From the NCBI RefSeq assembly GCF_963576675.1, contig NC_088913.1:19170001-19234000 (forward strand): DNA of 64,000 nucleotides, in the 5' to 3' direction. This DNA comes from Euphorbia lathyris. Lineage: Eukaryota > Streptophyta > Magnoliopsida > Malpighiales > Euphorbiaceae. A program made the position numbers and the translations under genes. This document shows, piece after piece, positions 59,996 through 64,000 of the stretch. Below the pieces are notes generated by a model. The model was not told where the DNA came from. It was given only the letters and a program-made list of their open reading frames with translations, and made no database searches. Position 1 is the stretch's first letter, and each line of letters begins with the position of its first letter.

Positions 59996-60460
59996 TGATA
60001 ACTTGCTGGATCCGCTTTGATATTCTTTGCCGGAGTTACCTGCAAAACAAAACCGGAGACAGGATCTCGGGGAAAACTCTCCGACGATCAAGTCAGTTTT
60101 TGTAAAAATGAGTCTATAATTTAGCAATAGCTTTGTGGGAAAAAATGTGAACGTACCTCCCCCCTTATTCTTAAGGCCTTTTATAGGTGTTTTTTGGGTA
60201 ACCGCCGAGGGCGGTTACTCCTTAGTGGGCCACGTTCCGAGGGCGGTTACCCCTTTTTAGGCCATGTCCCTTTCGTGGCTTTCATGGCAACGAACGTGAT
60301 TCTGAGTGGGAGTCTTGACGCTCCGTTTAGGAATTCGGGGCGGTTTACTCGCTGCGCCCGCTTCCTTCATTCGGGTCCCGTCCAATCTTAGCCCATGGGG
60401 CTTTAATATGGGTTGGCCTGCGAAATGAATATAACCCGTTTTGGGCTTCGCGGGTTATCA
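59996..60460 (-). repeat. LTR-E 5' LTR (element orientation)
   Basis: 465 bp, the partner of 50479-50944. The candidate primer site ATTGGTGCGGTGAAGGTGG follows it on the minus strand (about 59995-59977). Confidence 0.93.
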
Positions 60461-60465
60461 TATAC

Positions 60466-62330
60466 CTATTTTACATGAACCACTTCTTTCTTCTACAAAT
60501 AAAATCATTTCTTCACCGTCTCCCATAATTTCTTCTAACATTCATTTGCATATCCCAACTACAACTATTCCATCGTCTACTGTTTCTTCTCATTCTACTC
60601 CTATCCCAAATACATCTGTACCACCTCACCCTCGTCATTCACGTTTTGGTAGACCAATCAAAACCCCATTTTAGCTTCAAGATTTTGATACTACTATCCC
60701 TAATTCTTCCTCCCTTGTTTCTTCTCCTGTTTCGTTTTTACCTCCATTTAGTACATCACATTCTGCTTTTATTTCCACAATAAATGCTTCTACCGAACCC
60801 ACTAATTACAAACAGGCTGCTTCTAACCCTCATTGGCTTCAAGCTATGGATGTTGAGTTAAAAGCCTTAGAAGATAATGATACTTGGGATCTTACTACCT
60901 TGCCTCATGGAAAGAAGGCCATTTCCACTAGATGGATTTTTCGTATTAAACATAAACCTGATGGTTCGATTGATAAATACAAAGCACATTTAGCGGCTCG
61001 TGGTTATAATCAAATTCAAGGGATTGACTATTTAGAAAGTTTTTCCCCAGTTGCAAAAGTTGTCACCGTTAGATTTATGATTGCCATTGCCGCCGCCAAA
61101 GCTTGGCCCATTCATCAAATTGATGTTAATAATGCCTATTTTTACGGTTTCGTGGATGAGGATATTTATCTTCACCCTCCGGAAGGGTATCTTAAAGATA
61201 AACCCGGTCAAGTTTGTAAACTCCGTAAGTCCCTTTACGGTCTTAAACAAGCGGGTCGACAATGGAACAAAGAATTTACATCTCAGATTCTTGCATTTGG
61301 CTTTACTCAAGCATCTTGTGATCATTGCTTATTCACTTATACTCAAACTAATATTTTTATCGTACTTATCGTTTACGTTGACGATATCCTCATTACCGGT
61401 AACTCCGAGGAAGTCATTCGTCACGTAAAAGATCATTTACATTCTCTTTTTACTATTAAGGATCTTGGTCCTGCTAAATACTTCTTGGGTATTGAACTTG
61501 CTCGTGATAAAACGGGCATATTTTTATCCCAACAAAAATATATTTCTGACTTGCTTTCTGATACGGGTTTAGCTTCCGCTCACGCCTCTCCTTGTCCAAT
61601 GCAATCTTATACTAATTTGGATCCCTCTATTGGCACTCCTATTCCCGCTCCCGATCACTATCGAAAGCTTGTTGGACGACTACTTTATTTAAATTTCACT
61701 CGTCCCGACATTGGTTTTGCTGTTCAACAGCTTAGCCAGTTTATGCACCAACCATGTTCTCATCACCTTGAGGCCTTGTTCTATCTTTTGCGCTATCTCA
61801 AAGGAACGCTCCATTATGGTTTATTTTATGGAGTTAATTCGGATTTCCGACTCACGGCTTATTGCGACACTGATTGGGGCCGGTGCAAAGAAACACGCAG
61901 ATCCATTGGTGGTTATTGTATTTTTTTCGGGAATTCTCTTATTTCTTGGAAGGCAAAGAAACAACCTACTGTTAGTAAATCTTCCGCTGAAGCCGAATAT
62001 CGTAGTATGGCAACCACCAGTTGTGAACTTAAATGGATCTCATATTTATTCCGTGAATTCCAAATTTCGCTCCCATTACCCATACATCTACATTGTGATA
62101 GTCAAGCCGCTATTCATATTGCTTCTAATCCGGTATTTCATGAACGCACTAAACACTTAGATATCGATTGTCATATTGTTCGTGATCATATTACTTCCGG
62201 ATTTCTTTCCACCCCACATATTTCTACTAAACTTCAACTCCCTGATCTACTTACTAAACCTTTATCAGCAGCGGTGCTTCATTTCTTTCTTCCCAAATTG
62301 GGTCTAGTTTCCTCACAACCTCCAGTTTGA
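60466..62330 (+). pseudogene. LTR-D reverse transcriptase and RNase H
   Basis: After LTR-E the linker resumes, with a stop at about 60674. A 494-codon open frame from an ATG at 60846 (MDVELKALEDNDTWDLTTLP) then covers the whole copia RT and RNase H without a stop. RT: STRWIFRIKHKPDGSIDKYK, LYGLKQAGRQWN and the active site YVDD (61374-61385). RNase H: YCDTDWGRC, SSAEAEYRSM, HCDSQAAIHI and the C-terminal DLLTKPLS. The usual stretch around TRPDI is intact. It ends at TGA 62328-62330, overlapping the polypurine tract. Confidence 0.93.
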
Positions 62331-62338
62331 GGAGGGGG

Positions 62339-62459
62339 TGTTAATATATTCATATATTAAGGGTAGAATAGTAATTCAATATTGTAAGGATTAGTATAAA
62401 TACTTGTAATGTTAATATCATTAAAAAGAGAGTTTATTATATTTTGTTCCCTCTTCACA
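62339..62459 (+). repeat. LTR-D 3' LTR
   Basis: 121 bp; two differences from the 5' LTR. Followed by target duplication ACTCT. Confidence 0.95.
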
Positions 62460-62464
62460 ACTCT

Positions 62465-63169
62465 ATATATAGCCTTTCTCAAGTGTATTTGGGCATCAGA
62501 AGCTATTAGAGTCGTCATTTGGTTTTTTATAATGCCAATAAAGATAACTATTCTAGGAGAGCAAGTGGGTTCGAGAAGATAGGTACGCATGGAAGGGGTC
62601 AATGCTCCATCAGAATGAGACATTAAGCACCTATACTATATTCAATGAACCACCCGCCCTCTTACTTAGTATTTCTAGAATATTCTTTCCACCATGCTTT
62701 ATTCCTCAATTTTGTTAAAGCCAAAGTGGAATAGCTTTAAAGAGGTGTTTGATTAGCGAAAATTAAAGTATGGAATAAGAACCGAAATGGTTGATCACTT
62801 TTCTTAATTAATTTAACCCATGCTTAAAATTATAAACATAAATCAAATTACATAACCGCATTAAACATAATTGACCAACTATGTAAAAAGTTTTCACGGT
62901 ATAAATATTTCTTATAGAATCCAAGTATTTAATAAATTTGTTATTAATTCTGATTCTAATATTACAGAACCAAACATCATTAAGGGAATTTGATTTTGTT
63001 TTCAAATTAAACGAAATAAATAGAAATGACATGAGATTCTGAAATTTAAACCAAACATCCCTAAATTTTTTGGACTCAATTTTCTGGTTCTTGCTTAACT
63101 TCGTAGACTGGTAAATATAATTCCATTTGTACAATGAAGTTGCACTTTTTTTTTTACCACTTTTAAGGG
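62465..63169. other. Spacer right of LTR-D
   Basis: AT-rich, no gene or recognised repeat. It is the continuation of the sequence at 43777-43824, the original target of LTR-D. Confidence 0.5.
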
Positions 63170-63750
63170 AGAATAGTGAAATTTGACCCTAACTTTTTTG
63201 GTAAAGTGTAGATTTGATCATAACATATGAAACAGTACAAATTTAACCATAACATTTCCAAGCAAAATTAATTTTAGTTTATGTTGCCGAAATTTTAAAA
63301 AAGCCGATTTGACTATTATTTAACTGTCATATCGTACATTTCAAACATCAATTATGTCTAAAATATTTAATGTGTCACTAACACAGTTACAATAAATTTG
63401 TTAAAATTAACAACTAAGTCCGTCACTACAAATTAATCACAAATTTCTAAAAAAAAAGAGTCTACCACATACAAATTAATCACAATTTTTTTTTGTCAAT
63501 TTGACTAATATGTTTATTGTGTTAATATAGTTCCAAATAATCAACCAAAATAAACTGTTTTAGTTCATTGACAAACTTATTTAGAAAGTATAATGTGATA
63601 TTTAAATAACAATTAAAGAAGTTTTTTCAAATTTTCGGTAATACAACTAAAATAGATATTACTTAAAAATATTTAGATTAAATTTATACTATTTTATACG
63701 TTAAAGCTAAATTTTCACTTTTTAAAAAAATGTTAAGAATTTTGATTTTT
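63170..63750. mobile_element. MITE-3 copy 3
   Basis: About 580 bp of the family at 10670 and 28046/43776. The left arm has AAGTGTAGATTTGATCATAA and ATATGAAACAGTACAAATTT; the right arm is the degenerate reverse complement. The ends are approximate because no target duplication was resolved. Confidence 0.72.
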
Positions 63751-64000
63751 TCATATGTTTTAATTTTACGATATATGACATTGAGATGTGAATAAGTGAT
63801 ACATTTGCATACTTAAAAAAAAAAGCTTCATAAAGAAAAAACTTTAAAAAAGTGACACATTCTAGCTAACAAAAGCAGTATATTAGTTTATTTTGTCGGT
63901 AGATCAATAGATCTATGTAGTTGTAATAAAAAAAAAATGATTTTGATTTGAATGTTCAGATTGATTTAAATGATGAAATTTGGATTAGAATGTCTTTTTA
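63751..64000. other. Right window edge
   Basis: AT-rich with poly-A runs; nothing recognised. Confidence 0.4.

Larger units (their letters stand above)
50479..60460 (-). mobile_element. LTR-E, Tat-type Ty3/gypsy retrotransposon nested in LTR-D
   Basis: 9,982 bp with LTRs of 466 and 465 bp (50479-50944, 59996-60460) and target duplication TATAC (50474-50478, 60461-60465). The left end reads CGATAAC where the other LTR has TGATAAC, so the terminal T has mutated. The LTRs differ at about ten positions, so insertion is recent. Gag-pol is on the minus strand in the order protease, RT, RNase H, second RNase H, integrase, which is gypsy order. The duplicated RNase H (YTDGALSADGAG...) is typical of the Tat branch. 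A spliced extra gene lies antisense at the 3' end. Confidence 0.95.
47050..62459 (+). mobile_element. LTR-D, young Ty1/copia retrotransposon with very short LTRs
   Basis: LTRs of only 121 bp (47050-47170, 62339-62459) that differ at two positions, and target duplication ACTCT (47045-47049, 62460-62464). Primer site TGGTATCATAGC (47171-47182) and polypurine tract GAGGAGGGGG (62329-62338). Gag, protease, integrase, RT and RNase H are in copia order on the plus strand. It is split by LTR-E at 50479-60460. Without that insert it is about 5.4 kb. Confidence 0.95.

Noticed and set aside
47050..62459. One 15-kb giant element
   Set aside because: The middle 10 kb has its own LTRs and TATAC duplication and is gypsy type, while the outer parts are copia type on the other strand.

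Overview
This is nuclear DNA of a flowering plant, most likely a eudicot. The evidence is AT-rich spacers, spliced genes with 14 short exons, plant-type LTR retrotransposons primed by initiator-Met tRNA, and many Mutator-type MITEs. I could not fix the species. Two host genes are intact. Both encode serine carboxypeptidase-like (SCPL) proteins, both lie on the minus strand, and each has 14 exons and 466 codons. SCPL-A spans 1418-5529 and SCPL-B spans 12287-16139. They have the same exon phases, nearly the same exon sizes, a complete Ser-Asp-His triad and the same GC-AG last intron, so they are a tandem duplicate pair. Their Asp-Ser-Tyr nucleophile motif fits the clade IA acyltransferase branch that makes plant esters better than a true peptidase.

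Almost everything else is transposable elements, many nested. Left to right: a 91-bp tandem repeat (1-385); SCPL-A with a 550-bp MITE in intron 2; LTR-A, a decayed Ty1/copia (6231-10305) with a small MULE-type MITE in its RT; a MITE-3 copy (10670-11213); SCPL-B; LTR-B (17931-27017, TSD CTAAC), a Ty3/gypsy element that kept only gag-protease; a (TA)n tract; MITE-4 (27489-27987, TSD TAATTTAAA). Then comes a four-level nest. An old MITE-3 copy contains MITE-5 (28353-43600, TSD TTGATTTAA). MITE-5 contains LTR-C, a 14.7-kb Ty1/copia (28712-43421, TSD AATGT). LTR-C contains two probable solo LTRs.

The right third holds the most interesting unit, a 3.2-kb Pack-MULE (43835-47041). It has 10-bp TSDs TAGACTCTTG and long inverted ends, and it carries pieces of two unrelated host genes: a UDP-glycosyltransferase N-terminus and a plastid-type GrpE co-chaperone, with an apparent intron kept. 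It lies exactly against LTR-D, a young Ty1/copia (47050-62459, TSD ACTCT). LTR-D is split by LTR-E, a Tat-type Ty3/gypsy element (50479-60460, TSD TATAC). LTR-E carries a spliced extra gene antisense to its own gag-pol.

Most insertions are proven by target-site duplications read directly from the sequence, so their order can be worked out. LTR-D came before both LTR-E and the Pack-MULE. MITE-3 came before MITE-5, then LTR-C, then the solo LTRs. All retroelement coding regions have stops or frameshifts; none looks fully autonomous, although the LTR-E pol and LTR-D RT-RNase H frames are long and open. Chemistry specific to the two SCPL proteins cannot be read from sequence alone.
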